A DNA stretch of 64,000 bases from Giesbergeria sp. (GCF_028686475.1 NZ_JAQUCA010000009.1:62001-126000); one strand, 5' to 3'; counted from the stretch's first letter, positions 28,545 to 38,949 are shown. Numbers and translations: made by a program. Notes: generated by a model from the letters alone, not told the origin.

Positions 28545-30081
28545 CGCAAGCCTCTTTGGCAGTTTGGGCTTTGCGGCCACGCGGTTTTTTGACGGCAGTT
28601 TGCGCGGCCCGTTCGGCGCGGATGCGTTCTAGCAGCACGCTGGCTGGTTCATCGTTGGGGTCTTGGGGCACTAACTGGCCGGAAAAGGCGGCGCGTAGGA
28701 TATTTTGGCGTTGGGCGGTGGATTGTTGGAGGGCGAGTGCAATCGATTTCTGCTGATTTACTATTGAACTCAGTGCCATATCAATATGAAGCAGTAACGC
28801 TTCCTGCTCATTTTGAGGGGGCAACGGAAACGGCAAACTGCGACAAACTTCTAACGTCAAATTGGTCTGCCCCGCTGTTGTTTTGGATCGAGCCTTCAGC
28901 CATTGTTGTGCCAGAGGCGATAGTAAATAATGGCAGATAAACCAAGGAAATACCCCATCAACTGCACGAAATATGGCAATAGCCTGATTGATATTCCATT
29001 CAGAAAATTTTGATGGCACGACAGCGACCTGCCCAAGTGGGGGGCCAACGATATTCATCAGCACATCATTTGGATAGACAACTGAGCGAGCCAAGAAACC
29101 CCGATGTATCTCCGCAGATATAAATACTTTATCTGCTAAATCAAGTTCACCACGGTCTGTTAGATTGGTCACACGCAGAAATGGAATTGTCTTCTGCACA
29201 CTAGAAGCCGATTCTTTTGGTGGAGTCGTTCCTTTAGTGATGAACTCGCATAGCTGTTCACCACTCGCCCACACCCACCCCGGCGGCAATGCTGGTAAAC
29301 CAGCGGTATCGGGTTGCACTGGCTCGGGGTATTTTTTTTCCCAGTCTTTGGGTGGGGTTTTGCCTTGTTCTTGGAATTTGGCCAGTTGCTTGGCTTCCCA
29401 GCGGGCGCGGCGTTGTTGCAAGATGCGTTCTAGCAGTTGTGCGCCAGTTTCGGTGGCGGGATGCTGGGAGCGCCAATCGGCGGTGAGTGTGCCGGATACA
29501 GCAGCTTTGAGCAGGGATTGGCGGTATTGGGCCAGCTTTTTTTGTGCGGCTTTGAGTTCTGCCACCCCAGCATCTAAATCGGAGAGCAGTTCTTCCAGTT
29601 TGGCGACAATGCGGGTTTGTTCATAAAAAGGAGGCAGTGGAAATGGCGCTGTTTCAAATTTACTTTTATTAATGATGGCTACAGTTGTAGCTGATGAATT
29701 AGCTTTAAGCCAAGATCCAAGCGTTTGTAGAAAATAGAATCCATACTCTGGGTTGATAAACTTATCAAAAACAACAGCATTAATCTGCTGATTTGTAGCA
29801 CTTAAATTGGTTGTGATTGCAGTCTTTCCTAGTATGCCAATGCAAGAAACAAGCACTGATTTTGGGGGAAGAATCCTTGCTTTTTTTATACCATATTCTG
29901 ATAAAGTTTCAGGGGCATGGCTAACTGGTGTATCATTTAATTGCGGTGGTTTAAAAAATGGGATTCCCCCTCCATAATTTTTAACATCTGATGTTGGCGG
30001 AGTGTTGCCAGTAATGACTTCTGAAATGTTTCCAAGGTTGACCCAATTCCAAGAATTCGGGATTAAATGAAATTTACTCAT
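28534..30081 (-). CDS. hsdS: Type I restriction specificity subunit HsdS
   Basis: This 515-residue subunit carries two target recognition domains that read the two halves of a bipartite DNA site. TRD1 begins at IPNSWNWVNLGNISEVITG and TRD2 at LPPGWVWASGEQLCEFITKG. The conserved helical spacers are LPPFYEQTRIVAKLEELLSD and the C-terminal LPPQNEQEALLLHID. Both TRDs (about 28.75-29.25 and 29.64-30.08 kb) are visibly richer in A+T than the spacers, as expected from domain exchange. The start at 30081 overlaps the hsdR stop in an ATGA; an ATG 15 bases upstream is less likely. Confidence 0.93.
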   Translation of the reverse strand: MSKFHLIPNSWNWVNLGNISEVITGNTPPTSDVKNYGGGIPFFKPPQLNDTPVSHAPETLSEYGIKKARILPPKSVLVSCIGILGKTAITTNLSATNQQINAVVFDKFINPEYGFYFLQTLGSWLKANSSATTVAIINKSKFETAPFPLPPFYEQTRIVAKLEELLSDLDAGVAELKAAQKKLAQYRQSLLKAAVSGTLTADWRSQHPATETGAQLLERILQQRRARWEAKQLAKFQEQGKTPPKDWEKKYPEPVQPDTAGLPALPPGWVWASGEQLCEFITKGTTPPKESASSVQKTIPFLRVTNLTDRGELDLADKVFISAEIHRGFLARSVVYPNDVLMNIVGPPLGQVAVVPSKFSEWNINQAIAIFRAVDGVFPWFICHYLLSPLAQQWLKARSKTTAGQTNLTLEVCRSLPFPLPPQNEQEALLLHIDMALSSIVNQQKSIALALQQSTAQRQNILRAAFSGQLVPQDPNDEPASVLLERIRAERAAQTAVKKPRGRKAQTAKEACDEN

Positions 30082-32855
30082 GCCACCAACTCCCAATTCA
30101 TTTCATCCATTAATCCATCCAATTCTTTGCCAAACAATTGCCACACTTTTTGCAGTCCGCCTTGGTCGGCCAATTCTGCATAATCAAAATCATCGCGCTG
30201 GATGCTGCAACTGCTGGCAATGTGGTCTTTCATCAGGCGCAGCCATGCGGTTTGTTCTGGTGTAAAGGCGGTGCTGCGCTGGGCGTTGTGCCGAAAAATC
30301 CAAGCCTGAAAGCGCTTGTCCACTTCGTCGGCAAAGGGTTTTAGCTCTGCATCTAAGCCCAAAGCAAAGCGCACCAAGCTGACCACATCGGTCAACTGGC
30401 GTTTGCGGTCTGCGCCTTTTACTTGGCTGGTTTGCACACGGGCATAGGCGCTCCACAGCCTTTCTGTGGTCAACATCAGCGGCGGTTGGCTCAGGTGTTC
30501 GTGCAGTGCCTCAATCATGTCGAAGGTCAGCGCCCGGCGCTGGTAGGGCTGCTGGTAAAAAAATTGCAGTGCCGCTATCTCATCCTTGTGCTGCGCTAGG
30601 TAGTCGGCAAAGGTTTGCACCACTGCCTTGGCCTGCGTTTCGGCTTGTTGCGAAAAGCCAGCAAAGGTGACTTGGTCTAAATTGATATGGTCGATGATTT
30701 GCTCGTGTTCACGCCGGGCATTTTCTAAGGCTTCGCGCAGTGCGGGGTTGTCAAACGGGGCGCAGGCAGCGGCTACGCGCTGGGCGCGGGCGGCCTCCAG
30801 CTCGGCGGGCAACAAAGTGTCTTCGGTGCGTGTGATGCCTTGTGCTTGGGCCAATTGGAGCGCGGTTTGCACCACGGCATCAGGGTCTAAGGCTTCTATC
30901 AGGGCTTTGCCCAAAGCAGCCACTGCCATGCCGCCCGATGCCTGCTCAATGCGGGTTTGGGCTTTGTCGTCCAATTGTTTGGCCAAACGCACCAGCCGAT
31001 TGGCCAAGCTCAGTAGGGTGTCATCGTCACGGCTACCAATGGCGATGCCTTGCAACAAGTCTTTGAGCGAGGTGCTGGGCTTTTTTTCTAGTGGGCGGCT
31101 TTCGGTTTTGAGCGATTTTTCTACCCCTACGGCATCTATCAACACAAAGCGGGTTTTGGCACTATCGGCGCTATTGCTCACCCGTTGCAGGCCCGCTGCG
31201 TTCAAACTGCGTACACCCCGACCTTTCATTTGCTCGTAGTAGCCCTTGCTGCGTACATCGCGCATAAACAGCAATACTTCTAGTGGTTTTACATCCGTGC
31301 CGGTGGCAATCATGTCCACGGTGACGGCAATACGCGGGTGGTAATCGTTGCGGAAGCTGGCTAACACGCCTTCGGCATCTTTTTCGTTATAGGTTACTTT
31401 GCGGCAGAAGGCGTTGCCTTGGCCATAGACTTCGCGCACGGTTTGGATGATGTCGTCGGCGTGGCTGTCGGTTTTGGCAAAAATTAGCGTTTTGGGGGTT
31501 TCTTTGCGCTGCGGAAAAATCACCTCTTCTACCGCTGTCTTCATGGCTTGGATGACGTTACGGATTTGGCTGGGGTTGACCACGGAACGGTCTAGGTCTT
31601 TGCCGGTGTATGCGGTGCTTTCTTCGGCCTCGGCCCAGCGTTTTTTGCGCGTGGCGCGGTCGCGGTGGTCTATCCACCAACCTTGCCGCACCACACTGCC
31701 TTTTTGGCTGAGTTCGGTTTCAATTTCATAAACGTCGTAACCCACATTGACACCATCGGCCACCGATTGTTGGTAGGTGTATTCGGCCACAATGTTTTCA
31801 TTGAAAAAGCCATAGGTGCGTTTGTCGGGCGTGGCGGTCAGGCCAATCAGAAAGGCATCAAAATAATCCAGCACCTGTTTCCACAGGTTGTAGATGCTGC
31901 GGTGGCACTCGTCAATGATGATGAAATCGAAGGTTTCTACCGGGGTGCTGGGGTTGTAACTGACTTGCTTGGTTTGTTTAGGCGTTTGCTGCACTTCGTT
32001 GAGTGAGATGTCTTCGGCTGATTCATCGATGGGTTCGCCCGACAAAATGGAATACATGCGCTGGATGGTGCTGATGCACACCTGTGCATGGGGGTCGATG
32101 TGGCTAGAGGCCAGTCGCTGCACGTTGTACAGCTCGGTAAATTTGCGTGCATCGTCTGGTGGCGTGTAAGCCATAAATTCTTGGTGCGCTTGCTTGCCAA
32201 GGTTGCGCGTATCCACCAAAAACAAAATGCGTTTGGCTCCACCAAATTTGAGCAAGCGATAGACCGCTGTGATGGCGGTAAAGGTCTTACCGGCTCCGGT
32301 GGCCATATGCACCAAAGCACGGGGCCGGTTGCAAGCCAGAGATTTTTCTAACCCCGTGATGGCACTGACTTGGCAATCGCGTAAATTTTGTGTGGGCAGT
32401 GGTGGCATCGCTGCGCCCAAGCTGCGGCGTAGTGTGTCGGGCTGCTGTTGCCATTGGGCCAAGGTTTCTGGCTTGAAGAAATGGAAAATCTCGCGCGAGC
32501 GCGGGGCTGGGTCGGCGTTGTCGGTAAAGCGAATGATTTGGCCGGTGGCCTCGAATAAAAAGCGCAGGGGCGTGCTGTCTTTGCGCCATTTCAAATTGGC
32601 GGCGGCATAGCGTTGGGTTTGGCCCTCTGTGACCGTGAGATGCACGCCTGCCTCGTCTTTTTTGGCTTCAATCACACCCACGGCTTGGCGCTGGACAAAC
32701 AGCACATAGTCTGCTGGGCCGGTATCGGTGGGGAACTCGCGCACCGCCACACCATGCGCTGCGGATAGGTTGAGCTGGCGCATGTCTTGCAGCGTCCAAC
32801 CAGCTTGTTCGAGCTTTTGGTCAATGTACTGACGGGCTTTGGCTTCTGGGGTCAT
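30078..32855 (-). CDS. hsdR: Type I restriction endonuclease subunit HsdR
   Basis: This 925-residue motor and nuclease subunit translocates and cleaves unmodified DNA. The N-terminal PD-(D/E)xK nuclease site is read as Asp49, Glu63 and Lys65 (GVIEAKKDE). Helicase motifs follow: Walker A MATGAGKTFTA (Lys190), DECH in IIIDECHRSIYN, LTATPDKRTYGFF and QMKGRGVRS. All key residues are intact. It is the first hsd gene in the operon, with its ATG overlapping the gspF stop (ATGA). Confidence 0.95.
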   Translation of the reverse strand: MTPEAKARQYIDQKLEQAGWTLQDMRQLNLSAAHGVAVREFPTDTGPADYVLFVQRQAVGVIEAKKDEAGVHLTVTEGQTQRYAAANLKWRKDSTPLRFLFEATGQIIRFTDNADPAPRSREIFHFFKPETLAQWQQQPDTLRRSLGAAMPPLPTQNLRDCQVSAITGLEKSLACNRPRALVHMATGAGKTFTAITAVYRLLKFGGAKRILFLVDTRNLGKQAHQEFMAYTPPDDARKFTELYNVQRLASSHIDPHAQVCISTIQRMYSILSGEPIDESAEDISLNEVQQTPKQTKQVSYNPSTPVETFDFIIIDECHRSIYNLWKQVLDYFDAFLIGLTATPDKRTYGFFNENIVAEYTYQQSVADGVNVGYDVYEIETELSQKGSVVRQGWWIDHRDRATRKKRWAEAEESTAYTGKDLDRSVVNPSQIRNVIQAMKTAVEEVIFPQRKETPKTLIFAKTDSHADDIIQTVREVYGQGNAFCRKVTYNEKDAEGVLASFRNDYHPRIAVTVDMIATGTDVKPLEVLLFMRDVRSKGYYEQMKGRGVRSLNAAGLQRVSNSADSAKTRFVLIDAVGVEKSLKTESRPLEKKPSTSLKDLLQGIAIGSRDDDTLLSLANRLVRLAKQLDDKAQTRIEQASGGMAVAALGKALIEALDPDAVVQTALQLAQAQGITRTEDTLLPAELEAARAQRVAAACAPFDNPALREALENARREHEQIIDHINLDQVTFAGFSQQAETQAKAVVQTFADYLAQHKDEIAALQFFYQQPYQRRALTFDMIEALHEHLSQPPLMLTTERLWSAYARVQTSQVKGADRKRQLTDVVSLVRFALGLDAELKPFADEVDKRFQAWIFRHNAQRSTAFTPEQTAWLRLMKDHIASSCSIQRDDFDYAELADQGGLQKVWQLFGKELDGLMDEMNWELVA

Positions 32856-34081
32856 TTAATAAACTGATTCATTTGAATGATAGGCAATAACACCGCCAAC
32901 ACAATCAGCATCACCACCAGCCCCATTGTCACAATCAGCAAAGGCTCCAAAATGGTGGCCAGCTGCATGGAGCGCCGTTGCACCTCGGCAGACAGTTGCT
33001 GTGCGGCACGTTGCAGCATCAGCGGCAATTGGCCGGTTTGTTCGCCCAGCCGGGCAAACATGGCCAGCAAGCCCGGAAAACGCTTTTTCTGTGCCAAGGC
33101 CGAGGCCAGCGGTGCGCCCTCGCGCACTTGCACCAAAGCCTCTAGGGCATCGGCGCGCATGGCCCGGTTGTGCAGGGTTTCGGCAGCGGCTTGCAAGGCT
33201 TTCAGGATAGGTACACCCGCCCCGGCCAGCATGGCCAAGGTGCTGGCAAAGCGGGCGGCGTTGTAGCTGCGTGCCAAGCGCCCGAGCAAAGGCAATTGCA
33301 GCCAAGCGGCATCTACTTTTTGCCGAAAAGCCTCGCCCTTGAGCAACCAGCGCCAGCCTATGCCCCCGCACAACAGCAGCAGCAGGGCCACCCAGCCGTA
33401 TTGGCGCACGGCGCTGCTCAGGGCCAACATCGCCACCGTCAGGAAGGGCAAGGCCCGTTTGCTGCCGGTAAACACGCTGGCCACTTGTGGCACCACATAG
33501 GTGACCAAAAACAGCACAATCACCAGCGCCAGTAAACTGACTATCGCTGGATAGAGTGCCGCCCCCATCAGTTTGGCGCGCAGGGCTTGGCGCTCTTCCA
33601 AATCATCGGCCAAGCGCTCTAACACCAGCCCTAAACTGCCGCTGGCCTCACCCGCACCAATCACGGCGCAATAGATGTCAGAAAACTCGCGCGGGTGTTG
33701 TTGCAGGGCGCGGGCAAAGCCAGAACCAGCATTGACTTCGGCGCGTAAATTGGCCAGCAGATGGTGTAAGCGCTCGTCTTCGGCCTCATCGGCCAAGGCG
33801 GTCAGGGCGCGCTCTAGGGGCAAGCCCGAGACCACCAAACCGGCCAATTGGCGCGTCCAGACGGCCAAACCCGTGGCATCGAACACCGGCCGGGTGAGCA
33901 AGCGTTGGCTCCACGACAGTGTGCCCCCACTGCCGCTGCCCACCTCCACCGGCGCCACCCGCAAGGGCACCAAGGCTTGGGCGCGCAACTGGCTGCGCGC
34001 CGCTTTGGCGGTATCGGCCTCTAGGACACCGTTGCGGGTTTGGCCCTGGGCATCGAGGGCTTCAAAGGAAAAAGCGGGCAT
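32852..34081 (-). CDS. gspF: Type II secretion / type IV pilus inner-membrane platform protein (GspF family)
   Basis: This 409-residue polytopic protein has two T2SSF domains. The first begins around residue 75 (WTRQLAGLVVSGLPLERALT), followed by a membrane segment near residues 175-200 (LLALVIVLFLVTYVVPQV), a second near 220-245, the repeated domain (ARFASTLAMLAGAGVPILKA) and a C-terminal membrane segment (VTMGLVVMLIVLAVLLPII). The N-terminus, MPAFSFEALDAQGQTRNGVL, is typical, so the ATG at 34081 is preferred to 34135. No gspD, E, G or pil structural genes lie nearby, so it is an orphan here. Its stop codon overlaps the hsdR start. Confidence 0.88.
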   Translation of the reverse strand: MPAFSFEALDAQGQTRNGVLEADTAKAARSQLRAQALVPLRVAPVEVGSGSGGTLSWSQRLLTRPVFDATGLAVWTRQLAGLVVSGLPLERALTALADEAEDERLHHLLANLRAEVNAGSGFARALQQHPREFSDIYCAVIGAGEASGSLGLVLERLADDLEERQALRAKLMGAALYPAIVSLLALVIVLFLVTYVVPQVASVFTGSKRALPFLTVAMLALSSAVRQYGWVALLLLLCGGIGWRWLLKGEAFRQKVDAAWLQLPLLGRLARSYNAARFASTLAMLAGAGVPILKALQAAAETLHNRAMRADALEALVQVREGAPLASALAQKKRFPGLLAMFARLGEQTGQLPLMLQRAAQQLSAEVQRRSMQLATILEPLLIVTMGLVVMLIVLAVLLPIIQMNQFIK

Positions 34082-34154
34082 AGGCAGCAGAGGTTCAAAG
34101 CACAGCGTGAAGCCGTGCATGGTAGCCGCTGCCATACCCCAACCGGCCTAAGGT

Positions 34155-34655
34155 TCAGGCTGGGCGGCCATAGGTGGCGGTAAAGCTGGCTTTTTCTAAG
34201 GTGTGGGCGTTTATCATGAAGCCCGCCAAGGCGGCAGAGGCATCATCGGGAATCTCCAAACGCGGCACGTTCAGGGCATGGAGGCTGAAGATATAGCGGT
34301 GCGGCTTATCGCCCGCTGGTGGGCACACGCCACCCCAAGCGTAAGCGCCGTAATCGTTGCGAATCTGCCGCGCTGGCGCGGGCAAGTGGGCACCGCCTTG
34401 GGCACCGGCATGGGCGGCCAGCGTGGTGGTGCCAGCAGGCAAATCCACCACCAACCAATGCCACCAGCCCGAGCCTGTCGGGGCATCGGGGTCATACACC
34501 GTCAGGGCAAAACTTTGCGCGCCCACCGGAGCGCCGCTCCATTGCAACACGGGCGATTGGTTTTGGCCGGAGCAGCCAAAGCCGTCAAACTCAAACTCGG
34601 GGGGTACGCTGCCGCCGCTGGGGATGTCGGGGCTGCTGAGGGTGAAGGCACTCAT
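34155..34655 (-). CDS. YbhB/YbcL family Raf kinase inhibitor-like (PEBP) protein
   Basis: This 166-residue phosphatidylethanolamine-binding-like protein has the ligand-pocket motif [20 protein letters not shown], plus [20 protein letters not shown] and [19 protein letters not shown]. No signal peptide is seen, so it is probably cytoplasmic. The bacterial role is not settled. It lies about 70 bases upstream of gspF on the same strand and is divergent from glmS. Confidence 0.92.
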   Translation of the reverse strand: MSAFTLSSPDIPSGGSVPPEFEFDGFGCSGQNQSPVLQWSGAPVGAQSFALTVYDPDAPTGSGWWHWLVVDLPAGTTTLAAHAGAQGGAHLPAPARQIRNDYGAYAWGGVCPPAGDKPHRYIFSLHALNVPRLEIPDDASAALAGFMINAHTLEKASFTATYGRPA

Positions 34656-34734
34656 CGGTTACTCTCCTGATAAAGGTCTGGAAACCTTGCAATTTAACGC
34701 ACAATCGAAGCACCTTTTTAGCGGAATTTTTCTT

Positions 34735-36606
34735 ATGTGTGGCATTGTTGGTGCAGTTTCCTCGCGCAATATCGTTCCTGTATTGGTGCAGGGTTTGCAA
34801 CGGCTGGAATACCGGGGTTACGATTCTTGTGGTGTCGCGGTACATGCAAGCAGTGGTTTGCAGCGTGCGCGTAGCACGGCACGGGTGGCCGAATTGTTAG
34901 AACAAGTGCAACAGGTGCCGGTGCAAGGCAGTACCGGCATTGCCCACACCCGTTGGGCCACGCATGGCGCGCCAGTGCAAAGCAATGCCCACCCGCATTT
35001 CAGTTATGGCCCAGGGGTGGATGCCAGCGGCCAGCCCGATGCCGTGGGCCGGGTGGCCTTGGTACACAACGGCATCATCGAAAACCACGAGGCCCTGCGC
35101 GCTGCCTTGCAGGCGCAAGGCTATGTTTTTGCCAGCCAAACCGATACCGAAGTCATCGCTCACCTGATTGACAGCCTGTATGCCGGTGATTTGTTGGCCG
35201 CCGTGCAAGCGGCTGTGGTGCAATTGCAAGGCGCTTTTGCCATTGCCGTGCTGCACCAACAGGAGCCACAGCGCATGGTGGCCGCGCGCGCGGGTTCGCC
35301 CTTGGTGCTGGGTGTGGGGCAAGACGGGCAAGAGCATTTTGTCGCCAGCGATGCGATGGCTTTGGCGGGCGTGACCGACCAAATTGTTTATTTGCAAGAG
35401 GGCGATGTGGTCGATGTGCAGTTGGGCGCTTACCGCATCAGCAGCGGCGCGGGCCAGCCACTCACGCCAGCGCAGCGTCCGGTGCGTACCGTCCACGCCC
35501 ACAGCGGTGCCGCTGAGTTGGGGCCGTATCGCCACTACATGCAAAAAGAAATTTTTGAGCAACCCCGTGCCATTGCTGACACGCTGGACGGTATCAATGC
35601 CATCGTGCCAGAATTGTTTGGTACGGATGCGGCGCAGGTGTTCAGTCAGATTGATTCGGTGCTGATTTTGGCCTGTGGCACCAGCTATTACAGCGGCTGC
35701 ACGGCCAAATACTGGCTCGAATCCATCGCCCGCATCCCCACCCAAGTAGAAGTGGCCAGCGAATACCGCTACCGCGACTCGGTGCCCAATCCGCGCCAAC
35801 TGGTCGTCACTATCAGCCAGTCTGGCGAAACCGCCGACACCTTGGCCGCACTGCGCCATGCCCAAAGCCTGGGTCACGCGCACACTTTAACCATCTGCAA
35901 TGTGGCCACCAGCGCGATGGTGCGCGAGTGCGCTTTGGCCTACATCACCCGCGCCGGGGTAGAAATTGGTGTCGCCAGCACCAAAGCCTTTACTACGCAA
36001 CTGGCCGGGCTGTTTTTGCTTACTTTGGTGTTGGCCCAAACCCAAGGCCGTTTGGGTGCCGCGCAAGAGGCCGCACATTTGCAAGCCATGCGCCATCTGC
36101 CCGTGGCCTTGCAGGCCGTGCTGGCTTTGGAGCCACAAATTATCGGTTGGGCCGAAGATTTTGCCCGCATGGAAAACGCCTTGTTCTTAGGCCGAGGCTT
36201 GCACTACCCGATTGCACTGGAGGGCGCGCTCAAGCTGAAAGAAATCAGCTACATCCACGCCGAAGCTTACCCAGCCGGAGAGCTAAAACACGGCCCGCTG
36301 GCGCTGGTGACCAGTGCCATGCCGGTGGTTACAGTAGCACCTAACGATACGCTGCTAGAAAAGCTCAAAAGCAATATGCAGGAAGTGCGCGCACGCGGCG
36401 GGGTACTCTATGTGCTGGCCGATGCCGACACCCAGATTGACAGCAGCGAAGGCCTGCACGTTATTCGGATGCCGGAGCATTACGGTGCTTTGTCGCCGAT
36501 TTTGCACGTGGTGGCGCTGCAACTGCTGGCCTACCACACCGCCTGTGCGCGCGGCACCGATGTGGACAAGCCGCGCAATTTGGCCAAAAGTGTAACGGTC
36601 GAGTAA
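34735..36606 (+). CDS. glmS: Glutamine-fructose-6-phosphate aminotransferase (isomerizing)
   Basis: This 623-residue enzyme makes glucosamine-6-phosphate, the first step to cell-wall amino sugars. The catalytic Cys2 follows the initiator Met ([10 protein letters not shown]), with the glutaminase motifs HTRWATHG and HNGIIENH. The C-terminal half has two SIS sugar-isomerase domains ([17 protein letters not shown]), [11 protein letters not shown] and the terminal LAKSVTVE. The start at 34735 is required to expose Cys2. No glmU or glmS ribozyme is seen next to it. Confidence 0.96.
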   Translation: MCGIVGAVSSRNIVPVLVQGLQRLEYRGYDSCGVAVHASSGLQRARSTARVAELLEQVQQVPVQGSTGIAHTRWATHGAPVQSNAHPHFSYGPGVDASGQPDAVGRVALVHNGIIENHEALRAALQAQGYVFASQTDTEVIAHLIDSLYAGDLLAAVQAAVVQLQGAFAIAVLHQQEPQRMVAARAGSPLVLGVGQDGQEHFVASDAMALAGVTDQIVYLQEGDVVDVQLGAYRISSGAGQPLTPAQRPVRTVHAHSGAAELGPYRHYMQKEIFEQPRAIADTLDGINAIVPELFGTDAAQVFSQIDSVLILACGTSYYSGCTAKYWLESIARIPTQVEVASEYRYRDSVPNPRQLVVTISQSGETADTLAALRHAQSLGHAHTLTICNVATSAMVRECALAYITRAGVEIGVASTKAFTTQLAGLFLLTLVLAQTQGRLGAAQEAAHLQAMRHLPVALQAVLALEPQIIGWAEDFARMENALFLGRGLHYPIALEGALKLKEISYIHAEAYPAGELKHGPLALVTSAMPVVTVAPNDTLLEKLKSNMQEVRARGGVLYVLADADTQIDSSEGLHVIRMPEHYGALSPILHVVALQLLAYHTACARGTDVDKPRNLAKSVTVE

Positions 36607-36678
36607 GCAAATCTCTGTTACCTTTGTTTGGCCATTGCAGCGTACTATGTTCGTTTTTTCCTTCATCACAGCGCCGCC

Positions 36679-38925
36679 GTGAATTTTTTGAACGCCAGAG
36701 CCGTATTTTCTGCCCCCCCTGAAGGTGACGCGCCAGCCCTGCCGGCCTGGCCACTGGCCGCGCCTCTACCCGACAGCGTTGCCGAGGTGGCCGCCTTGCG
36801 TGCCACGCTGGAGCAAACCCGCCAAGAGCTAGAGCGCGCCCAGCGCCAACTGCGCGAGCAAGCGCAAGTTTTTCAAGCGATGGAAGATTTGGCCCGTGCT
36901 GGTTATTGGTGGCGTATGCGCGGCGATAACCGGGGCGGTGCTTATTGGTCACCCGGCCTGTGCCATTTGGCCGGCTTTGCCGAGCAAGACTGGGTCAGTT
37001 GCGCGCAGGGGCGCAGCGGCATTTTGGCCGATGATGAGGTCGCCTTTGAAAAAGCCCTGCGGCGCATGGATGGCCAAGATTTGGAATACCGCTGGCAGCG
37101 CCCGGATGGCCAAGTACGCCGCTTGCGTATCCGCATGTGCTTGCACCACAGCCCCGATGGCAGCGTGATGGAGTTGGGCGTGGTGCTGGATGTGACCGAC
37201 AGCCACCAAGTAGCGGCCCAACTGCGCGAGCAATTGGACTTTATCCAGCGCATTGCCAGCCGAATTCCCGGCTTTATCTACCAGTACCGTATTCGCCCGG
37301 ATGGCACGGCCTGCGTGCCCTACATCAGCGATGCGGTGCAAGACCTGTTGGGGGTCTCGCCCCAAGCGGCCATGCAAGACTTGGCCCACCTAGAATCCAA
37401 AGTGGATGCCAGCGATTTGCAAAGAATGCGCCTGATGATGGCCCGCGCAGTGCATGATTTGCAGCCTTGGCAGTGCGAGTACCGCGTCCATGCCGCAGAT
37501 GGCAGCGTGCGCTGGCACATGAGCAATGCCGTGCTGCAAAAAGAACCCGATGGCAGCGTGCTGCTACACGGCTACACCCTCGACCTGACCGAGCGCAAAC
37601 AGGCCGAAGAAGAAATCGAGCGCCTGGCCTTTTACGATGCTCTGACCGGTTTGCCCAATCGGCGTTTGTTGCTCAACCGCTTAGAACACAGCATCGCGGT
37701 GTGCCTACGCAAACAGCAACGCGGTGCTTTATTGTTCATTGATTTAGACAACTTCAAAGACCTCAACGACACCCAAGGCCATGATGTAGGCGATTTGCTC
37801 CTCACGCAAGTGGCACAGCGCTTGGTGGCCGTGGTGCGCGATGCCGACACCGTGGCCCGCTTTGGTGGTGATGAGTTTGTCATCATGCTCGATGGCTTGT
37901 CGGCAGATTTGACCATTGCCAACGCGCAAGCCGAAACCGTGGCCGAAAAACTGCTACGCGCCCTCAATACCCCCTACACCTTGGCAGGTGCGCTGCATTA
38001 CAGTACCCCCAGCATTGGCGTGACGCTGTTTGGCGATGAGCGCCACAGCGTCGATGAGCTGCTCAAACGCGCTGATTTGGCCATGTACCAAGCCAAAGCC
38101 GCTGGGCGCAACACCCAGCGCTTTTTTGACCCAGCGATGCAGGCAGCGCTACTGGAGCGCTCTAGCCTAGAGGCTGATTTGCGCTTGGGGCTAGAGCGCG
38201 GCGAATTGTTCGCCCTGTACCAACCCGTGGTCAACCACCGGGGGCAAGTTTTGGGGGCCGAAGCGCTGGCGCGCTGGAAGCATCCCGAGCGCGGCATGAT
38301 TAGCCCGGCCGACTTTATCCCGCTGGCCGAGCAAACCGGCCTGATTTTGCCCTTGGGGCGGCACATTTTGCAGCTGGCCTGTACCCAATTGGTAGCGTGG
38401 GCCGCAGACCGACAAACCGCCCACCTGAGCGTAGCCGTCAACGTCAGTGCGCGCCAGTTTCGCCAGCCCAGTTTTGTCTCTGAGGTGCTAGAGACACTGA
38501 AGCAAACCGGTGCCAATCCGCAGCGCCTCAAAATTGAACTGACCGAAAGTATGCTGTTGGGCGATTTAGATGCCACCATCGCGCGCATGGAGCAGCTCAA
38601 GCGCCAAGGCGTGGGCTTTGCTTTAGATGATTTTGGCACGGGCTACTCTAGCCTGAGCTACCTCAAGCGCCTGCCGCTAGACCAAGTCAAAATTGACCAA
38701 AGCTTTGTGCGTGATGTTCTGACCGACCCCAACGATGCCGCCATCGTGCGTACCATCTTGGCTTTGGCGCAAAGCCTCGATTTGGTGGCCGTGGCCGAGG
38801 GGGTAGAAACCACCGGACAAATGGGATTTTTGCGCCTGCACGGCTGCGAGCAATTCCAAGGCTATTTGTTTGGTCGTCCGGGTTCGGCGCAGGCTTTGCA
38901 ATCCTTGATGCACGCCCAGCCCTGA
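36679..38925 (+). CDS. PAS-PAS-GGDEF-EAL cyclic-di-GMP signalling protein
   Basis: This protein of about 748 residues has an N-terminal coiled coil (LRATLEQTRQELERAQRQL), two PAS domains (about residues 60-180 and 185-310), a GGDEF domain with an intact RFGGDEFVIML site and an EAL domain with GAEALARWKHPERG, DDFGTGYSSL and KIDQSFV. Both enzyme sites look active, so it may make or break c-di-GMP. No membrane segment is seen. The start is uncertain: a GTG at 36679 is taken, but a TTG at 36628 is in frame and neither has a clear ribosome-binding site. It precedes the hybrid kinase at 38950 by 24 bases. Confidence 0.88.
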   Translation: MNFLNARAVFSAPPEGDAPALPAWPLAAPLPDSVAEVAALRATLEQTRQELERAQRQLREQAQVFQAMEDLARAGYWWRMRGDNRGGAYWSPGLCHLAGFAEQDWVSCAQGRSGILADDEVAFEKALRRMDGQDLEYRWQRPDGQVRRLRIRMCLHHSPDGSVMELGVVLDVTDSHQVAAQLREQLDFIQRIASRIPGFIYQYRIRPDGTACVPYISDAVQDLLGVSPQAAMQDLAHLESKVDASDLQRMRLMMARAVHDLQPWQCEYRVHAADGSVRWHMSNAVLQKEPDGSVLLHGYTLDLTERKQAEEEIERLAFYDALTGLPNRRLLLNRLEHSIAVCLRKQQRGALLFIDLDNFKDLNDTQGHDVGDLLLTQVAQRLVAVVRDADTVARFGGDEFVIMLDGLSADLTIANAQAETVAEKLLRALNTPYTLAGALHYSTPSIGVTLFGDERHSVDELLKRADLAMYQAKAAGRNTQRFFDPAMQAALLERSSLEADLRLGLERGELFALYQPVVNHRGQVLGAEALARWKHPERGMISPADFIPLAEQTGLILPLGRHILQLACTQLVAWAADRQTAHLSVAVNVSARQFRQPSFVSEVLETLKQTGANPQRLKIELTESMLLGDLDATIARMEQLKRQGVGFALDDFGTGYSSLSYLKRLPLDQVKIDQSFVRDVLTDPNDAAIVRTILALAQSLDLVAVAEGVETTGQMGFLRLHGCEQFQGYLFGRPGSAQALQSLMHAQP

Positions 38926-38949
38926 TTTTTAGCGACTGGCCAGCGCCCT

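Noticed and set aside
34897-35883. 328-residue minus-strand frame.
   Set aside because: Antisense to glmS.
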